From Catellatospora sichuanensis (lineage in GTDB: Bacteria > Actinomycetota > Actinomycetes > Mycobacteriales > Micromonosporaceae), in assembly GCF_007483665.1 (NCBI RefSeq), contig NZ_VIQO01000031.1:1-64000 (forward strand): DNA of 64,000 bases. Direction: 5' to 3'. The notes under the pieces were generated by a model. The model had not been told where the DNA came from. It searched no databases and saw only the letters and a program-made list of their open reading frames with translations. Positions 50,257 to 59,135 of the stretch are shown one piece after another. Both the position numbers and the translations under genes were made by a program. Every line of letters begins with the position of its first letter. The stretch's first letter is position 1.

Positions 50257-51666
50257 GTGCACACCGACTTCGAGGAGTACGTCCAGGCCCGGTCCGGGCA
50301 CCTGGTGCGCTTCGCGCACGTGCTGTGCGGTGACCTCCACCTGGCCGAGGACCTGGTGCAGGACGTGCTCGCCAAGGCGTACCCGCGCTGGCGGCGCATC
50401 GCCGACGGTGACCCGGACCTCTACCTGCGCCGCGGGCTGATCTGGGCCAACTCGACCTGGTGGCGGCGGCGTTCCAGCCGCGAGGCGGCGGTCGAGCAGC
50501 CGCCCGACACGGCCTGCGGGGCGGACTTCGCGCAGCGGCACGCGGAACGCTCCGAGCTGTGGCATCTGCTGGCCACGCTGCCCCGAGGCCCGCGCACGGT
50601 GCTGGCACTGCGGTTCTTCGAGGACCTCGACGACCGGCAGATCGCCGAACTCATGGGCTGCTCGCCTGCCACGGTGCGGGTGCACGCGCACCGCGGGCTG
50701 GCGCAGCTGCGCTTGCGGCTGGCGGTCCCCGTCCCCGGTGCGGCGCAGACGCCGCCGTCGGTGCCGGTCGCCGCGGTGCGGCGGCGGGCCGCGCAGCGGC
50801 GTCACCGCGGGATCGCCGCGGGCGCGGCCGCGCTGGTGCTGATCGTGCTCGCGCTGCTGGTGCCGCTGCTGCTCCCGCACACCCCGCCGCCGGTCGTCAC
50901 GCCGTCGCCGTCGCCCAGCGTGCTGCCGCTGGCCCCGTTCACGGCCGCACCGGCAGCCTTTCCGTACGTGCCGACCGTGCTACCGGGCCCGCTGGCCGGG
51001 ATGCCCAGCACGCCCGCGGTGACGGACTCCGCGCTGGTGCTCACGTTCGCCGACCCGACGCGGCTGTGGAACAGCTTGGAGCTTCGGGCGACCGACGCGC
51101 GCCCGCACATGCCGCAGGCAACGGAGACGATCACGATCGGGGGCACGTCGGCTTTCCTGATGCGCGGCACCGCCTGGGACCAAGGGCTGCAGCTCGACCT
51201 GTGGTGGCAGCGCGACGGCCGCTGGTTGCAGCTGACCAGCAACAGTCTGCTCACCGTGGCACAGGCGCAGGCCTTCGCCGAGGGGCTGCGACCGGGCGCG
51301 CAACCTGTGACCTCACGCCTGCGGCTGGGCCTCGCGCCGGCCGGATACCAGCTCTGGTCGATGAACCCCGACTGGATCTGTGTGCGGGCAGGTACGGCGC
51401 CGGCCACCGACCCGGCATCGGCCTTCGACACCCTGTGCGCCGGTCTCCAGCAGGCCGAGCACATCGTCGGGGCGCCGGAGTTCACCGTCGGCTGGCTTTC
51501 CGCGCAGCGCACCGGCACCGACGAGCGCCCGGCGCTGCGGGTGTTCCTCGACGACACCCGGATGGTGATCATCGAGCACGACATGCGGCTGGTACCGCTG
51601 CGGTTCGAGGACCTGATCCGCATCGCCGAGACCATCACCCTCGACGGGAACCTCCTCACCGGATAG
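50257..51666 (+). CDS. SigE-type ECF sigma factor fused to a membrane-anchored sensor domain
   Basis: A 469-aa fusion from GTG 50257 behind GAGGAGAG. Residues 1-165 are a sigma factor: FEEYVQARSGHLVRFAHVLC, AEDLVQDVLAKAYPRW (region 2) and LATLPRGPRTVLALRFFEDL with PATVRVHAHRGLAQLRLRL (region 4). Then come a basic stretch, one membrane helix (GIAAGAAALVLIVLALLVPLLL), a Pro/Ser linker and ~260 extracytoplasmic residues. The sigma domain would thus be membrane-tethered, with release by proteolysis as one possible activation route (inference). There is no separate anti-sigma gene next to it. Confidence 0.85.
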   Translation: MHTDFEEYVQARSGHLVRFAHVLCGDLHLAEDLVQDVLAKAYPRWRRIADGDPDLYLRRGLIWANSTWWRRRSSREAAVEQPPDTACGADFAQRHAERSELWHLLATLPRGPRTVLALRFFEDLDDRQIAELMGCSPATVRVHAHRGLAQLRLRLAVPVPGAAQTPPSVPVAAVRRRAAQRRHRGIAAGAAALVLIVLALLVPLLLPHTPPPVVTPSPSPSVLPLAPFTAAPAAFPYVPTVLPGPLAGMPSTPAVTDSALVLTFADPTRLWNSLELRATDARPHMPQATETITIGGTSAFLMRGTAWDQGLQLDLWWQRDGRWLQLTSNSLLTVAQAQAFAEGLRPGAQPVTSRLRLGLAPAGYQLWSMNPDWICVRAGTAPATDPASAFDTLCAGLQQAEHIVGAPEFTVGWLSAQRTGTDERPALRVFLDDTRMVIIEHDMRLVPLRFEDLIRIAETITLDGNLLTG

Positions 51667-51744
51667 CGCGGGCCGATCACGCCCTACGGGCGGGGTGAAC
51701 CGCGGGTGGCCCCGCTGCCGGTCGACCTCCTGCGCGGAGCCGAC

Positions 51745-51964
51745 ATGGCGACCATGCGTATCGGCATCGCGATCGGGCGTGCTGGGTCTGGCGTTCTCGG
51801 CGCTGATCGGCACCACCATCGACCGCGTCACCAGCCGGACCGCCCGAGCGTGGCCGGCTCATCATCCTCAAGGGACGACGACCCACGGGTCAGCGGGCCA
51901 TCTGGTGAACGGCTCCGGGGTCGGCTCGCCGGTTCTGGGCCGCGCAGTATCGGCAGCGGCGTGA
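51745..51964 (+). pseudogene. Possible frameshifted small membrane-protein remnant
   Basis: ATG 51745 starts MATMRIGIAIG; after one frame change near 51775-51779 the text continues VLGLAFSALIGTTIDRVTSR, reading like a single hydrophobic helix with a basic tail. The 3' part overlaps the SUKH-HEAT gene on the other strand. This may be a degraded gene, a sequencing error or chance. Confidence 0.25.
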
Positions 51965-53085
51965 CATACCCCGTCGTCCGGCTGGTCTGCGAGCATGAGG
52001 GCGTCGGATGCGGTCACCGTCTGGAGCGATGGCCCGTGGACCAGGTGCGATTCGTCGGCGAGCATCGGCCGCAGGTCGGCTCCGCCGCTCTGTCCGAGCG
52101 CCTCGACCGCCGCCCTGCGTACCTCTGCCACCGGATCCGACAGCAGCGACGTCGCCAGGCCGACCAGGTCGGCGTGCCCCAACGCGGTGAGGGTGCGGAT
52201 CGCCGCGTTTCGGACGGCGGGCTCGGGCGCGCTCAAAACGTCTCGGGCGGCTTCGGCGAGTTCGAGGACCCCGTGGTCCCGCCCGAAGCGCAGGATCTCG
52301 CGCCGGACCATCGGATCGGGATCGGCCCGCAGCGCTTGGACGAACGCTTCGACCGCGGCCTCCGACAGCACGATCCGGTTCGTGGCGTCGCACGCATAAG
52401 GCAGCTTGATCAACGAACGGGCCGCTCGGGTGCGGCGGTCGGGCGACGGGTCCTCGGTGAGGATCGTCACGAGGACGGGTTCGTCACCGGGGAGATATTC
52501 GCCGAACCAGTCCAGCCTGTACCCTGCGGTCAGCTCATCGAGCCACCGTTCGTACCACGCGAGGAAGTCCTCGTCCTCGAGTACATACGGCCCGATCCCG
52601 TCGGTGTCCACGTTGAACAGGCGACCGCGGGACGGACCGGACACGATCAGCTGGGTGGTCAGGGTGCAGCCGTGGTTGACCACCGTCAGCGTTCCGTCGG
52701 CGACGAAGTCGTGGCCGGCCCGCGCCATGTCGTAGAAGTCCCAGCCGTCCCAGTACTGCCGGTAGCGAACGCCGGGCCGGTAGGCGCTCGGCCTTGCGAG
52801 GTGGCCGGTGCCGCACCTGCCGGGACTGCACGCATCAGCGAGCGGGGCCAGCCCGTAGCTTGGGCCGGCTCCGCCGTCACCGACCTCGATCAGGAACCGG
52901 CGGTACTCCTCAGGAAGGTCGACCCCGTGTGCCGCCTCGAAGGCCGCGACCTCTTCCTCCGGTAGGCATGCGCCGAGCCTGTAACCGTGCTCCTCCTCCG
53001 GTAGGGAAAGTGGCCTGTCGCTGTCGGCGACGGCGGCGAGTTTCTCGGCGATGCGTGCGAGACGGGTCCCCGTGTGCTCCGGCAT
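51868..53085 (-). CDS. SUKH (SMI1/KNR4) domain protein with HEAT repeats
   Basis: About 405 aa. ATG 53085 lies seven bases after CAGAAT, so the transcript may be leaderless (GTG 53091 is also in frame). Residues ~15-185 are SMI1/KNR4-like (GACLPEEEVAAFEAAHGVDL, PEEYRRFLIEVGDGGAGPSY), a fold common in immunity proteins against polymorphic toxins. Residues ~210-350 contain HEAT-like helices (DPMVRREILRFGRDHGVLEL, NAAIRTLTALGHADLVGLAT, VAEVRRAAVEALGQSGG). No toxin gene lies next to it, so it may be an orphan immunity protein or a regulator. Confidence 0.82.
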   Translation of the reverse strand: MPEHTGTRLARIAEKLAAVADSDRPLSLPEEEHGYRLGACLPEEEVAAFEAAHGVDLPEEYRRFLIEVGDGGAGPSYGLAPLADACSPGRCGTGHLARPSAYRPGVRYRQYWDGWDFYDMARAGHDFVADGTLTVVNHGCTLTTQLIVSGPSRGRLFNVDTDGIGPYVLEDEDFLAWYERWLDELTAGYRLDWFGEYLPGDEPVLVTILTEDPSPDRRTRAARSLIKLPYACDATNRIVLSEAAVEAFVQALRADPDPMVRREILRFGRDHGVLELAEAARDVLSAPEPAVRNAAIRTLTALGHADLVGLATSLLSDPVAEVRRAAVEALGQSGGADLRPMLADESHLVHGPSLQTVTASDALMLADQPDDGVCHAAADTARPRTGEPTPEPFTRWPADPWVVVP

Positions 53086-53269
53086 CCGCACATTCTGGCG
53101 GTCGGCTCCGACGGATTCCGGCCGCTAGCCCGAACGCCCACCATGATCTGCGCCGAGGCCGCCGACCAGACTGCCCGTGACGGCAGTCACCGGAGGTATG
53201 GCTGGCACTACCTCGGATCCGCCCCCTGGACGGCTGGGCCGAGCCGCCCACGCTGGCTAGCGTGTCCAC

Positions 53270-54601
53270 ATGCCCACTGAGCAGCCACATCATCTCCTCG
53301 ACGCCCTCATCTCGCGCCGCTTCCTGATCTCGGAATGGCCCTGGCGCGCTCTGCTCTACGTCCTGACCGCGCTGCCCGTCGTCGGCGTCGCGGCGCTGCT
53401 GCTGTCGCCGGTCACGCTGCCCTGGGCGGCTGTGGTCGTGCAAACCACCGAGGGCGGGCTGCACACCCCGATGCTGCTGGTGGTGGCCGCGCTCGCGACG
53501 AGCGGGCTGACCGCGGTCGGCACGCTGCTCGCGGCCCCGTTCGCCGCGCTGGAACGTCGCCGCCTGGGCATCGCCGACCCGCGCCCGGTCGAACCGGCAC
53601 CCCGGGTCAGCACCGCGACGTCCTGGCTCGGGGCCCGCTACGCCGAGCCCGCCTCCTGGCGCGAGCTGCTGTATCTGCTGCTGCTGGCGACGGTCGCGCC
53701 GCTCGCGTACGGATTGCTGGCCTTCGCCACGTTCGTCGTCGGCATCCTGGTCATCAGCCCGTTGCTGGTGCTCAAGGACGGCAAAGGCATCGACGGCATC
53801 GGCGACACGGTCACCCTCGGCCCGTGGCAGATCACCACCCCCGCGCAGACGATCCCGTACGTGCTGCTCGGACTGGCCCTGCTGCCCGTACTGGCCTACC
53901 TGACCGGGCTGCTCGCCGCCGGCCACGCCGCCTGCGCCCGGGTGCTGCTCGGCGGTGGCGGGCAGGCCGAACTGCGGGACGTGGCCCGCTCCCGGACCAG
54001 GCTCGTCGACGCGTTCGACGCCGAACGCCGCCGCATCGAACGCGACCTGCACGACGGCGCGCAGCACCGTCTCACCAGCCTCACGCTGCAGCTCGGCGTC
54101 GCGCGGCTGGACCTGCCCGACGACACCCCCGCCGCGGCGGCCCTGGACCGGGCGCACGCCGAGGCCAAGGACCTGATGGTGCTGCTGCGCGACCTCGTGC
54201 ACGGAATCAGCCCGCAGGCGCTGGCCGACCTCGGCCTGCCCGCCGCGCTGCGCGACCTGGCCGAGCGCAGCCCGCTCGACGTCACGGTGACCGTCGAACC
54301 CGGGGTCGCCGACCGCTACCCGTCGCGGGTCGAGAACACCGCGTACTTCGCCGCCTCCGAGGCGCTCGGCAACGTCGCCAAGCACGCCCGGACCGCGACG
54401 GCGGCGGTCCGGCTCGCCCGCCACGGCGACACACTGGTCGTCGAGGTCCGCGACGGGGGCGAGGGCGGCGCCGACCCGGCCCGTGGCACCGGTCTGACCG
54501 GCCTGGCCGACCGGGTCGCGGCGGTCGGCGGGCGGCTGCTGCTGTCCAGCCCGGCCGGAGGCCCTACGCTCGTACGCGTGGAGCTGCCGTGCCTGCCGTG
54601 A
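53270..54601 (+). CDS. Sensor histidine kinase, HisKA_3 type
   Basis: A 443-aa membrane kinase from ATG 53270. Four main helices precede the kinase core: ALLYVLTALPVVGVAALLLS, MLLVVAALATSGLTAVGTLL, ELLYLLLLATVAPLAYGLLA and YVLLGLALLPVLAYLTGLLA. The phosphoacceptor is His261 in RRRIERDLHDGAQHRLTSL; the ATPase shows EVRDGGEGGAD and GTGLTGLADRVAAVGG. The loop between helices 3 and 4 (DGKGIDGIGDTVTLGPWQI) may face outside. Its stop overlaps the regulator start (GTGA). Confidence 0.92.
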   Translation: MPTEQPHHLLDALISRRFLISEWPWRALLYVLTALPVVGVAALLLSPVTLPWAAVVVQTTEGGLHTPMLLVVAALATSGLTAVGTLLAAPFAALERRRLGIADPRPVEPAPRVSTATSWLGARYAEPASWRELLYLLLLATVAPLAYGLLAFATFVVGILVISPLLVLKDGKGIDGIGDTVTLGPWQITTPAQTIPYVLLGLALLPVLAYLTGLLAAGHAACARVLLGGGGQAELRDVARSRTRLVDAFDAERRRIERDLHDGAQHRLTSLTLQLGVARLDLPDDTPAAAALDRAHAEAKDLMVLLRDLVHGISPQALADLGLPAALRDLAERSPLDVTVTVEPGVADRYPSRVENTAYFAASEALGNVAKHARTATAAVRLARHGDTLVVEVRDGGEGGADPARGTGLTGLADRVAAVGGRLLLSSPAGGPTLVRVELPCLP

Positions 54602-55254
54602 CCAGGGTCGTGCTGGCCGAGGACGGGGTCCTGCTGCGCGAAGGGCTGACCGGGGTGCTGGCGCGCTTCGGGTTCACGGTGGTGGCCGCGGTCGGCGATG
54701 CCGCCGCGCTGCTCGACGCCGTGACGGCCGAGGACCCGGACCTCGTGATCACCGACATCCGGATGCCGCCCGGCTTCACCGACGAGGGACTGCGTGCCGC
54801 GTTGGAGCTGCGTGCCGCGGATCCGAACCGGGCGGTCGTCGTGCTCAGCCAGTACGTGCAGGCCGAATACGCCGCGCAGTTGCTCGACAGCGGCGACGGG
54901 CGGCGCGTCGGCTACCTGCTCAAGGACCGGGTCGTCGACGTCGCCGACTTCGTCGGGGCGCTGCGCGCCGTCGTGGACGGCGGCACCGTGATCGACCCGG
55001 ACGTGGTACGCCGTCTGCTGCGCCATCGCCGCGACCCGGTCGCCGAGCTGTCCCCGCGCGAACGGGAGGTGCTGGCGCTGGTCGCCGAGGGCCACTCGAA
55101 CGCCGCGATCGCCCGGCGGCTGACGGTCACCGAGGCGGCGGTGGGCAAGCACGTCGGCAACATCCTCGCCAAACTCGGGCTCGCACCGACCGACGACACG
55201 AACCGGCGGGTCCTGGCCGTACTCGCGTACCTGCGGTCGAATCCGGAAACCTGA
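54598..55254 (+). CDS. NarL/LuxR-family response regulator
   Basis: A 218-aa partner of the preceding kinase, starting at the overlapping GTG 54598. The receiver shows VVLAEDGVLLREGL, Asp53 in LVITDIRMPPGF, VVVLSQYVQ and the Lys of GYLLKDRVVD. The HTH is LSPREREVLALVAEGHSNAA with VGKHVGNILAKLGL. Regulatory targets are unknown; the gene converges on a terminator. Confidence 0.92.
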   Translation: MTRVVLAEDGVLLREGLTGVLARFGFTVVAAVGDAAALLDAVTAEDPDLVITDIRMPPGFTDEGLRAALELRAADPNRAVVVLSQYVQAEYAAQLLDSGDGRRVGYLLKDRVVDVADFVGALRAVVDGGTVIDPDVVRRLLRHRRDPVAELSPREREVLALVAEGHSNAAIARRLTVTEAAVGKHVGNILAKLGLAPTDDTNRRVLAVLAYLRSNPET

Positions 55255-55286
55255 GCCCCGACGGCTGCGGCCCGCGAACGCCGGTG

Positions 55287-55325
55287 CGCGGCGCGAGCCC
55301 CCGCGGGTGGGTGTCTCGCGCCGCG
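55287..55325. terminator. Bidirectional terminator
   Basis: CGCGGCGCGAG (55287-55297) and CTCGCGCCGCG (55315-55325) form a perfect 11-bp stem between the response-regulator gene and the convergent uptake operon. Confidence 0.7.
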
Positions 55326-55331
55326 GCGGCT

Positions 55332-55973
55332 CTACCGGGCGGTGACCGTCGCGGTGAGGTGGCGGGCGTTGGCCCAGACCGCGTAGAGGGCGGGGGCGGG
55401 CAGCAGGAACAGCCCGATCGCCGGTTTGGCGACGACTGCGGCGGCCAGGATGCCCAGGATGGCGAGGTTGGCCAGGCTGAGATACCAGTAGCGGATCGAC
55501 AGGTAGGCGCAGGCCAGCGTGGTTTTCCAGGTCAGTTTGGCGTTTGCGGCCAGCAGTGCGGTGGCCGTTGCGACGACGAGCGCGATGAGCAGCGCGAGCA
55601 TCGGGGTCACCGCGCCGAACGGACCGCCGAGGGCGAGCTGAAAGTCCGCGGCGAGCACGATTACTGCGGCGGCTGCGGCCCCGGCGACGGCCAGCGCCCG
55701 GCCGAATGTCGCCCGGTAGGCCGCCCAGAATGCCCGGCCGACGCTGTATTCGCCCTCGGACAGGCCCCGGAACGCGGCGAACGCGGCGGCGACGGCCGGA
55801 CCACAGACCGCTGACAGCGCGGTGTAGAACGGCCAGGCCTGCAGGGGGCTGCCGGTGAGGGCGAATGCCGCCAGCAGCGGCAGGCCGGCGGCGACCAGGC
55901 AGAGGTTGATCTTCAGCCCGGCGTACACCGTGCCGAAGACGGTGTCGTAGGGCAGCCGGGCGAGCAGTCGCAT
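55332..55973 (-). CDS. DUF624/YesL-type membrane protein
   Basis: A 213-aa protein with about five to six hydrophobic helices (KINLCLVAAGLPLLAAFALT, AVAGAAAAAVIVLAADFQLA, VTPMLALLIALVVATATALL, LANLAILGILAAAVVAKPAI). It resembles YesL-like proteins encoded in oligosaccharide uptake operons, where function is not known. It is the last gene of the operon, six bases after the MalG-type permease. Confidence 0.75.
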   Translation of the reverse strand: MRLLARLPYDTVFGTVYAGLKINLCLVAAGLPLLAAFALTGSPLQAWPFYTALSAVCGPAVAAAFAAFRGLSEGEYSVGRAFWAAYRATFGRALAVAGAAAAAVIVLAADFQLALGGPFGAVTPMLALLIALVVATATALLAANAKLTWKTTLACAYLSIRYWYLSLANLAILGILAAAVVAKPAIGLFLLPAPALYAVWANARHLTATVTAR

Positions 55974-55979
55974 GTCAGT

Positions 55980-56843
55980 TCACCCCTTCATGCCGGAGGA
56001 GGCGATGCCCTGGATGAAGTGGCGCTGGCCGAGCAGGAAGATGATCGTGATAGGCAGGACGGACAGCACCGAACCCGTCATGATCATCGCGTAGTCGGCG
56101 TCGAACTGGCCGACGAACGAGCGCAGGCCGAGCTGGATCGTCCACAGGTCGTTGCTGGTCAGGTAGATGAACGGCCCCATGTAGTCGTTCCAGGTGTTGA
56201 CGAAGGTGAGCAGGGCCAGGCTAGCCAGCGCCGGTTTCGACAGCGGCAGCATGATCCGCGCCCAGATGCCGTACTCGCTGAGGCCGTCGACGCGGGCCGC
56301 TTCGCACAGTTCGTCGGGGATGGTCAGGTAGTACTGGCGCATCAGGAAGACGCCGAACGCGCCGAACGCCTGCAGCAGGATCAGCGACCAGAACGTGTCG
56401 GTCAGCTCGGCCTTCTGCATCATGATGTACTGCGGGATCATGTACGCCTGCCACGGCACGGCGATGGTCGCGACGTACATCATGAACAGCGTGTCACGGC
56501 CGCGGAAGCGCACCTTGGCGAACCCGTACGCGGCGAAGCTGCCGGTCAGCACCTGCAGGAACGTGATGACGAGGCTGAGGAAAACGGTGTTGCCGAGGTA
56601 GGTCGCCAGCGGCACCCGAGTCCAGATCTCGGTGAAGTTGGCCCATTGGAAGTCCCTGGGGATCCACTGGATCGGGATGGTGAAGACGTCGTTGTTGCGC
56701 TTGAGCGACGCGCTGACCATCCACAGGAACGGGACCAGGATCAGCAGCGCGGCCGCCGTGAGCAACGCGTACAGCGCGACCCGGCGGAGCAGGGCGAGCG
56801 GGCCGCGTGCGCGCGGGGCTGCGGCCGTGTCAACGGTGGTCAT
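55980..56843 (-). CDS. ABC sugar permease, MalG type
   Basis: A 287-aa permease starting at ATG 56843, overlapping the preceding stop (ATGA). It has six helices, from VALYALLTAAALLILVPFLW onward, and the EAA loop ELCEAARVDGLSEYGIWARI. The ending IQGIASSGMKG is typical of the family. It pairs with the MalF-type permease next to it. Confidence 0.94.
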   Translation of the reverse strand: MTTVDTAAAPRARGPLALLRRVALYALLTAAALLILVPFLWMVSASLKRNNDVFTIPIQWIPRDFQWANFTEIWTRVPLATYLGNTVFLSLVITFLQVLTGSFAAYGFAKVRFRGRDTLFMMYVATIAVPWQAYMIPQYIMMQKAELTDTFWSLILLQAFGAFGVFLMRQYYLTIPDELCEAARVDGLSEYGIWARIMLPLSKPALASLALLTFVNTWNDYMGPFIYLTSNDLWTIQLGLRSFVGQFDADYAMIMTGSVLSVLPITIIFLLGQRHFIQGIASSGMKG

Positions 56844-57781
56844 CGGCGCTCCCTGCGGTTGTTGAACCAGAACTGGACGAGGGTGAAGACCAGCACGAGC
56901 AGGAACAGCACCAGCGAGATCGCCGAGGCGTAGCCGAACTCGCCCTCGATGATGCCCCGGCGGTAGATCTGCTGGGACAGCACCAGGGTGGCGCGGCCCG
57001 GGCCGCCGTCGGTCATGACGACGACGAGGTCGAAGACCTTGAAGCTCTGCACGGTCAGCAGGATGAGCACGAGGAAGGTGACCGGCCGCAGCCCGGGCAG
57101 GGTGACGGCGCGGAAGCGCTGCCAGGTGCCGGCGCCGTCGACCTTGGCGGCTTCGTACTGCTCGACCGGAATGGCTTGCAGCCCGGCCAGGAACAGCACC
57201 ATGTAGTAGCCCATGTCGCGCCACACGCTGGTGAGGATGATCGCGGGCATGGCCCACGTGGTGCTGGTCGTCCAGCCAGGCGGGCTGTCGACGCCGACGA
57301 ACTGCAGGAACTGGTTGACCGGCCCGAACTGCGGGTGGAACAGCATGTTCCAGACGACGGCGACCGCGACCATGGAGGTGATGTACGGGAAGAACGCCGC
57401 GGCGCGGAAGAAGCCGACGCCGGCGATCTTGCGGTTGAGCAGCAGTGCCAGGCCGAGCGCGGCGAGCATGGTCAGCGGCACGTGCCCGAGGGCGTAGAAG
57501 GCCGTGTTACGCAGCGCGATCTTGGTGGATTCGTCGTTGAGCAGCCGCTGGAAGTTGTCCAGGCCGACCCACTCGGGTGGGTTGTAGGAGTCCCACTCCA
57601 TGAACGACAGGGCGAAGGCCGCGATCACCGGCACGAGCGTGAGCACGGCGAAGCCGAGGAAGTTCGGCAGGATGAAGCTCCAGCCGATGAGCGTGTTGCG
57701 CCGGGCGCGCCGTCTGTCGCGCGCCCGCGGCGAAGGCGCGGCGCTCGCGGTCGCCGGCGTCGCGGTGAGCAGGTCTGCCAT
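56840..57781 (-). CDS. ABC sugar permease, MalF type
   Basis: A 313-aa permease from ATG 57781. After a basic N-terminus (RARDRRRARRNTLIG) come six helices beginning WSFILPNFLGFAVLTLVPVI. The EAA loop is QYEAAKVDGAGTWQRFRAVT. It is separated from the binding-protein gene by a 61-bp gap with a strong hairpin. Confidence 0.94.
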   Translation of the reverse strand: MADLLTATPATASAAPSPRARDRRRARRNTLIGWSFILPNFLGFAVLTLVPVIAAFALSFMEWDSYNPPEWVGLDNFQRLLNDESTKIALRNTAFYALGHVPLTMLAALGLALLLNRKIAGVGFFRAAAFFPYITSMVAVAVVWNMLFHPQFGPVNQFLQFVGVDSPPGWTTSTTWAMPAIILTSVWRDMGYYMVLFLAGLQAIPVEQYEAAKVDGAGTWQRFRAVTLPGLRPVTFLVLILLTVQSFKVFDLVVVMTDGGPGRATLVLSQQIYRRGIIEGEFGYASAISLVLFLLVLVFTLVQFWFNNRRERR

Positions 57782-57798
57782 CTCGTCCTCCCGGGTTG

Positions 57799-57828
57799 CG
57801 CGGGGACGGCCGGGCGGCCGTCCCCGCG
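57799..57828 (-). terminator. Intercistronic hairpin after binding-protein gene
   Basis: CGCGGGGACGGCC and GGCCGTCCCCGCG form a perfect 13-bp stem with a 4-nt loop, 14 nt after the binding-protein stop and just before the permease gene. It probably protects the upstream mRNA and reduces read-through. Confidence 0.75.
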
Positions 57829-57842
57829 TAACTGCGCGTGGG

Positions 57843-59108
57843 TCAGTTGACCTCGTTCTTGACGCGGGACTCCATCTCCTTGATCGCGTCGTCGAGCGAC
57901 TTCTGCTTGGTCATGATCAGCTGGTGTTCCTCGTTGAGGATCGTGTCGATCTTCGCGGTCTTGTCGCTGACCGGCATCTCGGGGTTCACCTTGTCCGGGC
58001 TGAAGGCCTTCTTCGACAGCTCGTCGGTGGGCATGCCCGGCAGCGCGAAGTACTGCTTGAGGATCTCGTCGCTCTTGTAGGCCGGGACAATGCCGATGCC
58101 CGTGATCGCCTTGGCGCCTTCGAGCGACGCGGCGAACTCGACGAACTTCTGTGCCGCGTCGGCGTGCTTGGCCTTCTTGTTCACCGCGAACGCGGTCGGC
58201 GCGCCGAACGTGGTGACGCCGCTCGCACCGGGGCGCTGCGGCATCGGTGCGATGGCCCAGTCGGCGTCGGTGGTGCCCTTCTGCTTCTCCGACAGGATCT
58301 TCGAGATGTACCAGGTGCCCATCGGCAGCATCGCGGTCTTGCCGGTCTCGAACATCGAGGCGTAGCCGGTCTTCTGGGTGACTGCGGTGCCGAAGTCGAG
58401 GGTGGCCCCGGCCTCCTGCAGCGCCAGCGCCGTCTTGTACTGGTCGGCGAAGAACTTGTAGTCGCCGGCGAGCTGGTCGCCGCCGGTCTGCGCGGCGGAG
58501 ATGGCCTGCACGATCGAGCGCCAGGTGTGCTGGTAGGCGCCGTAGACCTTCTTGTCGCCGGTGCCCGAGGTGAGCTTCTTGGCCACCTCGACGTACTGGT
58601 CCCAGGTCAGGCTCGTCGGGTAGGCCTGCCCGGCGGCGTCGAACATCTTCTTGTTGTAGTACAGGACCCAGTGGTCCTGCCGGTAGGGCAGCGCGTAGTA
58701 CTTGTCGCCGTCCTGCTTGTACTGGTCGAGCCCGGCGAGCTTGCTGCCCTCGGTCGACGTCGCCAGCGAGGTGATGTCCTTGAGCTGGCCGCGCCCGGCG
58801 AAGCGCACATAGTCGGCCAGGGTCTTCATGGTGATGACGTCGGTGGTGTCCCCACCGGCGAGCATCGTGGTGACCTTGGTCGGGTAGTCGGCCGCCAGAA
58901 TGTCGACGGGCTTGATGGTGATGTCCGGGTTCGCCTTGTGGAAGGCGTCGAACAGGGTCTGGAACTCCGGCGTGGTGGCGAGGTTCCAGACGGCGACGGT
59001 GAGCTCGACGGGGCCACTCTCGGCGTTGTCTTCGCCGGAGCCGCAGGCGGCCAGCGGCAGGGCGACTGCCATCGCCAGGCCGACTGCCAGCATCTTCCTT
59101 CTCTTCAC
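57843..59108 (-). CDS. ABC sugar transporter, lipoprotein substrate-binding protein
   Basis: A 421-aa lipoprotein with signal MKRRKMLAVGLAMAVALPLAAC and lipobox LAAC. The sugar-binding fold shows VELTVAVWNLATTPEFQTLF, GGDTTDVITMKTLADYVRFA, WVLYYNKKMFDAAG and PMGTWYISKIL. Its sequence is only distantly like the binding protein at 32459. Judging from neighbours (DUF2264, heparinase-like), the ligand may be an acidic oligosaccharide, but no residue proves it. Confidence 0.92.
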   Translation of the reverse strand: MKRRKMLAVGLAMAVALPLAACGSGEDNAESGPVELTVAVWNLATTPEFQTLFDAFHKANPDITIKPVDILAADYPTKVTTMLAGGDTTDVITMKTLADYVRFAGRGQLKDITSLATSTEGSKLAGLDQYKQDGDKYYALPYRQDHWVLYYNKKMFDAAGQAYPTSLTWDQYVEVAKKLTSGTGDKKVYGAYQHTWRSIVQAISAAQTGGDQLAGDYKFFADQYKTALALQEAGATLDFGTAVTQKTGYASMFETGKTAMLPMGTWYISKILSEKQKGTTDADWAIAPMPQRPGASGVTTFGAPTAFAVNKKAKHADAAQKFVEFAASLEGAKAITGIGIVPAYKSDEILKQYFALPGMPTDELSKKAFSPDKVNPEMPVSDKTAKIDTILNEEHQLIMTKQKSLDDAIKEMESRVKNEVN

Positions 59109-59135
59109 GAACGTTCCTTCCTAAAGGACGGCCGC

